From Pseudaquabacterium pictum (lineage in GTDB: Bacteria; Pseudomonadota; Gammaproteobacteria; Burkholderiales; Burkholderiaceae_C), in NCBI RefSeq assembly GCF_005403045.1, contig NZ_BJCL01000004.1, positions 303,818 to 367,817 of the forward strand: a stretch of DNA of 64,000 nucleotides, read 5' to 3'. The notes beneath the pieces are model-generated. The model made no database searches and was not told the origin of the DNA. It was given only the letters and a program-made list of their open reading frames with translations. A program made the position numbers and the translations under genes. This document shows, piece after piece, positions 26,318 to 34,800 of this stretch. The number at the start of each line of letters is the position of its first letter. Position 1 is the first letter of the stretch.

Positions 26318-28203
26318 CCATGAGCCAAGCCGCCGGGGCGACCAAGCCCCCGTTCCGCAAGATGAACTGGCTGCCGCGCGACATCGACGTCGAGCGGCGG
26401 CCCGATGGCACGCTGGTGCTGCAGTCGCGCATCCCGCTGCAGCCCTATGCGCCGCACATCCCGGCCCTGGTGGCCAAGTGGGCCGCCGCCGCGCCCGACC
26501 GCACCTGGATCGCCCAGCGCAAGGGGGCTGACCGGCAGTGGCGGCGCATCAGCTATGCCGAAGGCAAGGCCCTGATCGACAGCCTGACCCAGGCGCTGCT
26601 GGACCTGGGCGTGCCGGCCGGGCGGCCGCTGGCCATCCTGTCGGGCAACTCGCTGGAACATGCGCTGATGACCCAGGCGGCCATGCAGGCCCGGCTGCCG
26701 GTGGCGCCGTTCTCGCCCAGCTACTCGCTGCTCAGCCAGGACCACGCCAAGCTGAAGTACCTGTTCAACCTGGTCAAGCCCGCCGCCGTGCTGGTGCAGG
26801 ACGGCGTGCAGTTCCAGAAGGCGCTGGCCGCGCTGCAGGCCAACGGCCAGCTCGACGGGCTGCCGGTGGTCCATGTCGACCGTGCGCCGGAGGGGATCGC
26901 CAGCCATGGCTTCGACACCCTGTCGCGCACGCCAGTGACGCCGGCGGTGCAGGCCTCCATCGACGCGATCACGCCCGACACCGTGGGCAAGCTGCTGTTC
27001 ACCAGCGGCTCCACCGGCATGCCGAAGGCGGTCATCAACACCCAGCGCATGATGTGCGCGAACGTGGCACAGGGCAACCAGGTGCGCAGCCAGCCCGGCC
27101 CGGGCCCGACGGTGGTGCTCGACTGGATGCCCTGGAACCACACCATGGGCGGCAATTCCACCTTCCACGGCATCCTGGGCGAAGGCGGCACGCTCTACAT
27201 CGACGACGGCCGGCCGGTGCCGGGCCAGTACGAGGAGACGCTGAACAACCTGCGCGAGATCGCCCCCTCGCTCTACAGCAGTGCACCCTCGGGCTATGCC
27301 ATGCTGGCCGCCGCGCTGGAGAAGGACGACGCGCTGGCGCGCAACTTCTTCAAGAACCTGAACCTGCTGGCCTATGGCGGCGCCCGCCTGCCCGATGACT
27401 TGTATGCCCGCATGCAGGCCCTGGCGGTGCAGTACACCGGCCACCGCCTGGTCTTCTACACCGGCTGGGGCTCGACCGAGACCGCGCCCACCTCCACCGG
27501 CACCTACTGGGAAACCGAGCGTGTCGGCCTGATCGGCCTGCCCTTCCCCGGCGTGCAGCTGAAGATGCTGCCCACCGCCACGCCGAACATGTACGAGCTG
27601 CGCCTCAAGGGCATCAACGTGTTCCCGGGCTACCACGCCCAGCCCGAGCTGACGGCCGCCGCCTTCGACGAGGAAGGCTTCTACAAGATCGGCGATGCCG
27701 GCGTGCTGTCCGACCCGGCCGATCCGGCCGCCGGCCTGATCTTCGCCGGCCGGGTGACCGAGGAGTTCAAGCTGACCACCGGCACCTTCGTGCATGTGGG
27801 CGAGCTGCGCACCGACTGCATCGCCGCCTGCTCGCCGGTGTTGCTGGACGCCCTGGTCACCGGCCAGGACCGGCCCTACATCGGCCTGCTGGCCTGGCCG
27901 AACCTGGCGGCCTGCCGGGCGCTGATCGGCCAGCCCGATGCGGGCTTCGATGCCATCGTGGCCCACCCCGCCGTGCGCGAGGCCGTGCAGCGCGGCCTGG
28001 AGGCCCACAACGCCACCACCCAGGGCGCCAGCAGCCGGCGCATCGGCCGCGTGGTGCTGCTGACCGAGCCGCCGTCGATCGACGGCAACGAGCTGACCGA
28101 CAAGGGCTACATCAACCAGAAGGCCGGGCTGACGCGCCGCGCCGCACTGGTCGAGCGGCTGTATGCCGAGCAACCCACCGACGACGTGATCGTCCTGAAG
28201 TGA
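26314..28203 (+). CDS. fcs: Feruloyl-CoA synthetase-like AMP-binding enzyme
   Basis: 629 residues. The N-terminal DIDVERRPDGTLVLQSRIPL segment, then LAILSGNSLEHALM and VAPFSPSYSLLSQDHAKLKY, are characteristic of the feruloyl-CoA synthetase clade. Adenylation motifs: LLFTSGSTGMPKAVIN, FYTGWGSTETAPTS, YKIGDAGVLSDP. It activates a hydroxycinnamate or related aromatic acid with CoA and ATP. The usual partner, a feruloyl-CoA hydratase/lyase plus vanillin dehydrogenase, is not evident; the crotonase just upstream could play the hydratase role. The exact substrate is inferred from family. Confidence 0.85.
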   Translation: MTMSQAAGATKPPFRKMNWLPRDIDVERRPDGTLVLQSRIPLQPYAPHIPALVAKWAAAAPDRTWIAQRKGADRQWRRISYAEGKALIDSLTQALLDLGVPAGRPLAILSGNSLEHALMTQAAMQARLPVAPFSPSYSLLSQDHAKLKYLFNLVKPAAVLVQDGVQFQKALAALQANGQLDGLPVVHVDRAPEGIASHGFDTLSRTPVTPAVQASIDAITPDTVGKLLFTSGSTGMPKAVINTQRMMCANVAQGNQVRSQPGPGPTVVLDWMPWNHTMGGNSTFHGILGEGGTLYIDDGRPVPGQYEETLNNLREIAPSLYSSAPSGYAMLAAALEKDDALARNFFKNLNLLAYGGARLPDDLYARMQALAVQYTGHRLVFYTGWGSTETAPTSTGTYWETERVGLIGLPFPGVQLKMLPTATPNMYELRLKGINVFPGYHAQPELTAAAFDEEGFYKIGDAGVLSDPADPAAGLIFAGRVTEEFKLTTGTFVHVGELRTDCIAACSPVLLDALVTGQDRPYIGLLAWPNLAACRALIGQPDAGFDAIVAHPAVREAVQRGLEAHNATTQGASSRRIGRVVLLTEPPSIDGNELTDKGYINQKAGLTRRAALVERLYAEQPTDDVIVLK

Positions 28204-28208
28204 CCACG

Positions 28209-28886
28209 ATGAATTTCGACGACGTGATCCTGGGCCGCCGCAGCATCCGCGGCTACCTGAAGAAGCCGGTGCCCAAGGCCCTGGTGCGCGAGGTGCTGGA
28301 AATCGCGATGCGCGCGCCGACCTCGCTGAACACCCAGCCCTGGAACTTCTACGTGGTGGCCGGCGACGTGCTCGACCGCATCCGCAAGGGCAATGTCGAG
28401 CGCAACCTGGCCGGCGTGCCGCACAGCCGCGAGTTCCGCATGGGCCCCGGCTACGAGGGCGCGCACCGCGAGCGGCAGATCGGCATCGCCAAGCAGCTGT
28501 TCGCGGCCATGGGCATCGCCCGCGAGGACAAGGTGGCGCGCGACGACTGGGTGCTGCGCGGCTTCCGCCAGTTCGACGCACCGGTGTCCATCGTCATCAC
28601 CTACGACAAGTCCATCCAGGGCAGCGACATCGCGCCGTTCGACTGCGGCGGCGTGGTCAACTGCATCGTCAACACCGCCTGGTCACGCGGCCTGGGCTGC
28701 GTGATCAACAGCCAGGGCATCATGCAGAGCCCGGTGGTGCGGGCCGAGGCCGGCATCCCCGACGACCAGGTGATCCAGACCTGCATCGCCATGGGCTGGC
28801 CCGACGACAGCTTCCCGGCCAATGCGGTGGTGTCCACCCGCAAAAGCGTGGACGAGGCGGCGGTGTTCCGCGGCTTCCCCGATTGA
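28209..28886 (+). CDS. Nitroreductase family flavoprotein
   Basis: 225 residues from the ATG at 28209, with GAAG eight bases before; a GTG at 28200 overlapping the previous stop would add three residues. FMN-binding arginines lie in GRRSIRGYLKKPV, and RAPTSLNTQPWNFYVV is the conserved segment around the active site; INSQGIMQSPVVRA and CIAMGWPDD are typical of the C-terminal half. NAD(P)H-dependent FMN enzyme for nitro, quinone or enone reduction. Placed inside a CoA-ester operon, an enone or dehalogenating reduction is as likely as nitroreduction. Confidence 0.88.
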   Translation: MNFDDVILGRRSIRGYLKKPVPKALVREVLEIAMRAPTSLNTQPWNFYVVAGDVLDRIRKGNVERNLAGVPHSREFRMGPGYEGAHRERQIGIAKQLFAAMGIAREDKVARDDWVLRGFRQFDAPVSIVITYDKSIQGSDIAPFDCGGVVNCIVNTAWSRGLGCVINSQGIMQSPVVRAEAGIPDDQVIQTCIAMGWPDDSFPANAVVSTRKSVDEAAVFRGFPD

Positions 28887-28894
28887 GCCGCGCC

Positions 28895-29284
28895 ATGGCC
28901 GACTTGCTGCCCCTGCTGAAGCTGCAGGCCGTGATGCCCGGCGCGCCCGAGGTCGACCACCCGCGCCCGGAGCGGCTGATCACCGGCAACCCGCGCCGCG
29001 AGACCTGGAACACGGTGGATGGACCGGTCGGCGGCGGCCGGCTCTACTGCGGTGTCTGGCGCTGCGAACCGGGCCACTGGCGCATCGCCATGGGGCCGGG
29101 CGAGCAGGAGCTGTTCACCGTGCTGTCGGGCCGCTGCCGGGTGCATGGCGCCGACGGCGCGGTGCAGACCGCCGGCCCGGGCGAGGCGGTCTTCATCCCG
29201 CCGGGCTTCCAGGGGTCGTTCGAGGTGCTGGAGACGGTGACCAAGACCTACGCCATCGTCGACGCCGGCGCGCCCGCGGCTTAG
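28895..29284 (+). CDS. Cupin-domain protein
   Basis: 129 residues from the ATG at 28895, eight bases after the nitroreductase stop. Single cupin barrel of the DUF861/EutQ-like kind: GHWRIAMGPGEQELFTVLSG is cupin motif 1 with the usual metal His largely replaced, and GPGEAVFIPPGFQGSFEV is motif 2. The loss of His ligands suggests a binding or regulatory role rather than a dioxygenase. Last clear member of the 23516 operon. Confidence 0.82.
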   Translation: MADLLPLLKLQAVMPGAPEVDHPRPERLITGNPRRETWNTVDGPVGGGRLYCGVWRCEPGHWRIAMGPGEQELFTVLSGRCRVHGADGAVQTAGPGEAVFIPPGFQGSFEVLETVTKTYAIVDAGAPAA

Positions 29285-29379
29285 AACCCCGCGCTCCGGG
29301 CCGGGTTTGCCGGGCTGCCGGCGGCCGCCCGCGGCCCGCAGAATCCGTGGATCTCAGTTTCAGACACACGGAGACAGCC

Positions 29380-30534
29380 ATGGCATTCGACGGATCGGCA
29401 ATCCAGGCGCTGCTGGACGGCGCGGTGGCCAGGGGCGCGGTGCACGGCATCGCCGGCCTGGTGGTCAACCGCGACGGCGCGGTGTTCCACCATGTGGCCG
29501 GCGAGGCGCGCGCCGACACCCTGTTCCGCAATGCGTCGATGACCAAGGCGGTGGCCACCACCGGGGCGCTGCAGCTGGTGGAACAGGGCCGGCTCAGCCT
29601 GGACGCGACGGTGGCCTCCATCCTGCCGGAGTTCGGCCAGCTGCAGGTGCTGGACGGCTTCGACGCCGACGGCCAGCCCCGCCTGCGGCCGCCCGCCAGC
29701 GCCGCCACGGTGCGCCAGCTGATGACCCACACCGCCGGCCTGGGCTACTTCTTCACCAGCGACAAGCTGCTGCGCCACCTGGCGCAGACCGGTGCGCCCA
29801 GCCCGCTGTCGGGCGAGAAGCGCAGCCTGTCGGTGCCGCTGGTCAACGACCCCGGCACCGCCTGGGCCTACGGCGTCAACACCGACTGGCTGGGGCTGGT
29901 GGTCGAGAAGATCAGCGGGCAGACGCTGGGCAGCTACCTGCAGCAGCATGTGTACGGCCCGCTGGGCATGGCCGAGTCCAGCTTCGCGCCCAGCGCGGCG
30001 CAGCGCGCGCGGCTGCTGCGGGTGATGCAGCGCCAGGCCGATGGCACGCTGGCGCCGTCGGTGCACGACCTGCCCGCCACCTCGGAATGGGACGCCGCAG
30101 GCCATGGCTCCTACGGCACGATCCAGGACTACGGCCGCTTCGTGCAGGCCTGGCTGAACGACGGCGCCGGGGTGCTGCAACCCGCCACCGCCCAGATGGC
30201 GATGCAGCCGCAGATCGGTAGCATCCAGCTGCCGGCGCTGATGAAGTCGGCCCTGCCCGAGCTGTCGAACGATGTGCCGTCGATGCCGGTGCCGCAGAGC
30301 TGGGGCCTGGGCTTCCACCTGACGATGACCGACCTGCCCGGCATGCGCAGCAGCGGCACCGGCGACTGGGCCGGCGTGTTCAATTCCTACTACTGGATCG
30401 ACCGCCGCAAGGGCATCGGCGGCGTGCTGATGACGCAGCTGCTGCCCTTCTTCGACATGCCGGTGATCGAGACGCTGATGGGCTTCGAGATGGCGGTCTA
30501 CCAGCAGGTGGGCGCGGCCCTGCCGGCGGCGTGA
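29380..30534 (+). CDS. Cytoplasmic beta-lactamase-family serine hydrolase
   Basis: 384 residues from the ATG at 29380 with GGAGA upstream. S-x-x-K is Ser53 in NASMTKA, the Tyr motif is WAYGVNTDWLG, and the third motif is TGDWAGVF. No signal peptide, unlike the paralogue at 6514, so it acts on a cytoplasmic ester or amide, fitting the CoA-pathway genes just upstream (95-base gap). Its stop overlaps the GTG of the next, unrelated gene. Confidence 0.88.
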   Translation: MAFDGSAIQALLDGAVARGAVHGIAGLVVNRDGAVFHHVAGEARADTLFRNASMTKAVATTGALQLVEQGRLSLDATVASILPEFGQLQVLDGFDADGQPRLRPPASAATVRQLMTHTAGLGYFFTSDKLLRHLAQTGAPSPLSGEKRSLSVPLVNDPGTAWAYGVNTDWLGLVVEKISGQTLGSYLQQHVYGPLGMAESSFAPSAAQRARLLRVMQRQADGTLAPSVHDLPATSEWDAAGHGSYGTIQDYGRFVQAWLNDGAGVLQPATAQMAMQPQIGSIQLPALMKSALPELSNDVPSMPVPQSWGLGFHLTMTDLPGMRSSGTGDWAGVFNSYYWIDRRKGIGGVLMTQLLPFFDMPVIETLMGFEMAVYQQVGAALPAA

Positions 30535-31493
30535 GCGCAGCGCGCAAGACGGCCATGGGCATCGTGAGCGACCCCCTGCTCGGCAAGTTCTCGGTGCTCA
30601 ATGACGAGTGGCAGGTCGACCTGCCCACCGGCACCTTCATCTCGCCCGAGCTGCAGCCCGAACGGCCGGAGCAGATGCTGATGTTCGCGCCGCGGCTGCG
30701 CAACGGCAGCATCTCGGCCGACGTGACGCCGCTCAAGGGCGGCAAGTCACCGCGCGAGGCGGTGAGCCTGGAGGCGGCCATCGTCTTCCGCCATGGCAGC
30801 CCGGAGGGCTACTACTACGCCGGCACCAGCGCCTTCGACACCAAGTTCTTCATGGCCAAGGTGCTGCAGGGGCCGTACTTCCAGGCCCGCGGCTATGTGG
30901 GCCGCCGCTCGTCGGTGCTGGCCGGGCGCACCTACCGGCTCCGGGTGGAATTCAGCGGCAGCCAGATCACGCTCTACGAGAACGACGTGCAGCAGTTCTC
31001 GGTGTTCGACGATGCCTATGCCGGCGGCCAGGTGGGCCTGCGCACCTTCCGCACGCAGGCGCGGTTCGCCAATGTGCGCATCCGCCCGGCCACGCCGCGC
31101 TGCTTCGTCATCATGCCGTTCACGTCGGAGCTGAGCTTCGTCTATCGGGTGATGAAGGAGGTGGTCGAGTCCTACGGCATCAGCTGCGAGCGGGCCGACG
31201 AGGTGTACCTGTCACGCCCGGTGATGGACGATGTGAAGACCCGCATCGCCGAGGCCGACCTCGTGATCGTCGACTTCACCGGCCGCAACCCGAATGTCTA
31301 TTACGAGGCCGGGCTGGCCGATGCCTACAAGAAGGACTGGATCGTGCTAGCGCAGTCGTCGGAGGACATGACCTTCGATGTGCGGCATGTGCGCTCGGTG
31401 CGCTACAGCAACACCATGGGCGCCGACCTGAAGCTGCGCGCCGACCTGGACCAGGCCCTGCGTGGCCTGGGCTACGGCCAGGCCGCGCGCTGA
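30531..31493 (+). CDS. Jelly-roll domain fused to nucleoside deoxyribosyltransferase/TIR-like domain
   Basis: 320 residues from a GTG overlapping the previous stop (GTGA); ATG at 30555 is the alternative. Residues about 15-185 are beta-rich and resemble concanavalin/LamG-type jelly rolls (ISADVTPLKGG ... YRLRVEFSGSQITLYENDVQ ... FANVRIRPA). Residues about 190-320 are an NDT/TIR-like Rossmann domain: CFVIMPFTSE, then ADLVIVDFTGRNPNVYYEAG with Glu259 where the family nucleophile sits, and VRHVRSVRYS. Related domains cleave N-glycosidic bonds of nucleotides or NAD and occur in bacterial immunity; the jelly roll may sense a glycan. Cytoplasmic by lack of a signal. Function is unknown; both domain calls are by eye. 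Confidence 0.75.
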   Translation: MSAARKTAMGIVSDPLLGKFSVLNDEWQVDLPTGTFISPELQPERPEQMLMFAPRLRNGSISADVTPLKGGKSPREAVSLEAAIVFRHGSPEGYYYAGTSAFDTKFFMAKVLQGPYFQARGYVGRRSSVLAGRTYRLRVEFSGSQITLYENDVQQFSVFDDAYAGGQVGLRTFRTQARFANVRIRPATPRCFVIMPFTSELSFVYRVMKEVVESYGISCERADEVYLSRPVMDDVKTRIAEADLVIVDFTGRNPNVYYEAGLADAYKKDWIVLAQSSEDMTFDVRHVRSVRYSNTMGADLKLRADLDQALRGLGYGQAAR

Positions 31494-31499
31494 GCCGGG

Positions 31500-31516
31500 C
31501 GGGCGGGGCGCGCCCG
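31500..31516. terminator. Hairpin between convergent genes
   Basis: CGGGCG-gggcg-CGCCCG fills most of the 23 bases between the stop of the NDT-like gene (plus) and the stop of the 66-residue gene (minus). A symmetrical stem here could end both transcripts; no T-tract. Confidence 0.3.
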
Positions 31517-31717
31517 TCAGCGCACGATGTCGACGCCGCCCTTGCCGGTGCGGCTGGTGCTGGCCATGGTGGCGTTGAGGGCATCGGTGCCACCGAGGGC
31601 CGTCTCGATGCTGGTGCCGTCGGTGGTGTTGATGCCCAGTGCAGCGGCTGCATCGTCGGCCGGCGTGGGCAGGTTGTCGGACTCGGGGTTGATCTCGTCG
31701 CTCGGGCTGTTGGCCAT
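31517..31717 (-). CDS. Small acidic protein, unknown
   Basis: 66 residues. The ATG at 31717 has a strong AGGAGA ribosome site six bases upstream, better than most genes here, which argues that it is real. The sequence is acidic in its first half (SPSDEINPESD), low in hydrophobic residues, rich in Ala/Thr/Gly and ends SRTGKGGVDIVR. No signal, membrane helix, Cys or known motif; probably disordered. It lies between the NDT-like fusion gene and the giant cyclase gene. A regulator, antitoxin-like partner or secreted peptide are all possible; nothing favours one. Confidence 0.55.
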   Translation of the reverse strand: MANSPSDEINPESDNLPTPADDAAAALGINTTDGTSIETALGGTDALNATMASTSRTGKGGVDIVR

Positions 31718-31753
31718 GGGGTTCTCCTGGGCGCGGCGCGCCGGTCTCACATC

Positions 31754-31782
31754 AGGTTACGTGAACGACTGCCGGGGCGCAA
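31754..31782 (-). promoter_or_regulatory. Weak promoter candidate for the 66-residue gene
   Basis: Read on the minus strand: TTGCGC (31782-31777), exactly 17 bases, TAACCT (31759-31754). The spacing is ideal, the boxes are poor. It sits 36 bases upstream of the start, in the 87-base gap after the cyclase gene. Confidence 0.3.
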
Positions 31783-31798
31783 TCATCGATGAACGGAT

Positions 31799-31815
31799 GC
31801 CCGGTCAGGCCGGGC
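31799..31815 (-). terminator. Hairpin across the cyclase stop codon
   Basis: GCCCGG-tcagg-CCGGGC straddles the stop of the large cyclase gene (31805-31807). It could end that transcript before the small gene. No T-run. Confidence 0.3.
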
Positions 31816-34800
31816 CATCGGCGATGGCCCGGTGGTCGGCCAGCTGCAGGTAGCCGCGGCGCAGCGCGGCATCGGGAATGCGGGCGCTGCGGGCCTGCAG
31901 CTCGTCGCGTGCACGGGCAACCAGCGTGGCGGTGCGCGGGTCACCGCAGGCATGCAGCACCTGGCAGCCCACCCGGTACAACAGCATCGGCAGCAGCGCA
32001 CCATCGACCAGCGGCGCCGGCGACAGCAGCAGCGGCAGCAGCCCCTGCAGGTGGTCCAGCGCGGTGGCCGCGGCCTGCGGTCCGCCGCGGGCCAGGGCCA
32101 GCTCGGCCTGGGCCGCCTGCACCTCCAGCGCCGCCAGGCCGCCGCCCAGCTCCTGCAGCAGGGCAGCGGCCTGGTCCAGCGCCGGTGCAGCCGCGTCAAA
32201 GCGCCCGGCGCTGGTGTGCAGCACGCCCAGGTGGTGCAGGGTGCTGGCCTGGGTGGCGCGGGCGCCGATCTCCTGGGCCAGGGCCAGGGCGGCATGGATG
32301 GACTGCAGCGCACCGTCGTGGTGGCCCAGCGCCTGCTCGACCAGGCCCAGGTTCTCCAGCACGATGGCCTCGCCGCGGCGGAAGCCGCTGGAGCGCAGCA
32401 GCCCCAGGGCCTGGTGGCCCAGGGCCTGGGCCTGTGCGAACTGGCCCAGCTCGCGGTGGGCCTCGGCGCGGTTGACCAGGGCCAGGCCATGCTGGGTGGG
32501 CTCGTTCAGCGCGGCGAAGATGCGGGCCGCCTGCTCGGCATGCAGGCCGGCCTGGTAGAAATCGCCGGCGGCCAGGCAGGCGCTGCCCATGTTGTTGAAC
32601 AGCATGGCCTCGCCCGAGCGGTCGCCGATGCGGCGCGCCAGCGGCTGCGCCTGCTCGTAGCGGCCCACCGCATCGGCATGGCGCGAGCGAGACTTGGCCA
32701 CCACGCCCAGGTTGTTCAGGATGTCGATCTGCGCCCGTGCCTGGCCGGTGGCCCGGGCCAGGGCCATGGCCTGGGTCAGTGCGGCCTCGGCGGCGTCGTA
32801 ATCGCCCAGATGCCAGTGCAGCAGGCCGGTCTGCGACAGCGTGGCCGATTCGGCACGCGCATCCCCGGCGGCCCGCGCCAGTGCCAGCGCACGGGCCAGC
32901 AGCGGCGGGGCGCCTGCGGCCTCGCCGGCGAAGAACAGCGCCCGGGTGTCCAGCAGCAGCGCATCGACCAGCAGGCCTGTGGAACGCGCCGCGGCGCGGG
33001 CATCGGCCTCGATGGCGCCGATGGCGGCCTGGGCGCTGAGCCGGGCGGCCGCCCAGTCGCCGCTGTCCAGCGCCAGCTTGGCGCGGCGGGTGGCCACCTG
33101 GGCCGCGGCCACCACCGGATCGGCCTGCACCGGCACCAGGGCCTGCAGCGCGTCCAGGTCGGCGCGGCGGCGGTCGTGCCGGCCCTGCAGGTCGTGGATG
33201 GCCTCGCGGCGCAGCAGCACGTCGAAGCGGCCGGCCGTGTCGCCGGCGGGCAGCCAGTCCAGCGCGCGGCCGAAGTGCGACAGCGCCTCGTCATTGGCGA
33301 AGGCCGCCGCCGCCTGCTCGCCGGCGCGGCGCAGGTAGTGGCAGGCCTTGTCGCGCTCCTCGGCGCGGGCGTAGTGGTGGGCCAGCTGCGGCACCAGCGG
33401 CGCCAGGCGGTCGGGCGGCGTCTCCTCCAGGTAGCGGGCATAGCGGCCGTGCAGCGCCACCCGGGTGGCATGGGCCAGGCTCTCGTAGCTGACCTCCAGC
33501 GTCACCAGGTGCTTGAACAGGTGACTGGGGTCGGGCTCGGGCAGTTCCTGCGGCGTCAGGCCCAGGCGGTCCAGCGCCATCAGGTCGGCCTTCAGCGCGT
33601 CCAGGCTGCCCAGCTGCGGGTAGTAGCCATGCAGGTCGGCGACTCGGAACACCCGGCCGATGATGCTGGCCACCTTCAGCGCCAGCTGCTGCGCCACGGT
33701 GAGCCGGTCGATGCGGCTGAGCACCAGGCTGTGCAGGCTGGCCGGCAGGTCCAGCGCGTCGGGCGCCACCGGGTCGCGCGGATCGATGCCGCGGTCGTGC
33801 AGGTAGTTCAGCAGCTCCTCGATGTAGAACGGGTTGCCCTGGGCGCGCTGGGTGATGCGCTCGACCAGCGCCGGCCGCACCGCCGCCGGCCGCTCGGGGA
33901 ACAGCGCCGCCACCTTGGCGCGGATGACCTGCTCGGTGTGCAGCGCGGTCAGGCCGCCCAGCACCAGCTCCTCCATGTGCGGCAGGCCGGCCAGGCGGGC
34001 GCCGACGGCCTGCGTCTCGCCGGCCTCGGGCGGGCGCCAGGTCAGCAGCAGCAGCACCGGCAGCGTGGCGATGGCCTGGGCCACCAGCACCAGCAGGTCC
34101 AGCGACAGCGGGTCGGCATCGTGCAGGTCTTCCAGCACCAGCAGCAGGCCGCTGCCGTCGTCGGCCGCCTCGCGCGCGGCCGAGGCCAGGCAGCGCAGCA
34201 GCAGCGTCTCCAGCAGGGCCTTGCGGTCCTTCGGCTGCAGGGCCTGGGTGAAGGGGTTGTCGGGCAGGTCCAGCCCCAGCACCGCGCCCAGCAGCGGCCA
34301 GGCCTCGGCATGCTCGGGCGCACGCAGCGCCACCTCGCCGGCCACCTGGCGGATCTGCTTGCGCAGCGGCAGCGCCGGGTCGAGGTCGAAAAAGGCGGTC
34401 CAGATCGACTGCCAGGCCAGGTAGGGCGTGTGGATGCCGTCGAGCTGGCAGGCGCCACCGTAGCCGATCAGGTGCTCGCGGCGGGCCTGGCGGATGCCCT
34501 CGGCCACCAGGCGCGACTTGCCCATGCCGGCCTCGCCGGTGATGCCGACGATGCGGCCCTGGCCCTGCAGCGCCTGGGCCAGCCGTTGCGCCAGGTGGCG
34601 GCTCTCGGCATCGCGGCCGACCATCGGCAGCGCGGCCGCCGGCTCCTGCAAGCGGATGGCGCGCAGCTGGCGCCGGTCGCCCACCGCGAACACCGGCATG
34701 GGCTCGGCCTTGCCCTTGATGGCCATCGGCGGGCGGGCCTCGACGGTGAACTCATCGGCCACCGCATGGCGCACCCGCGCCGACACCAGGATCTCGCCCG

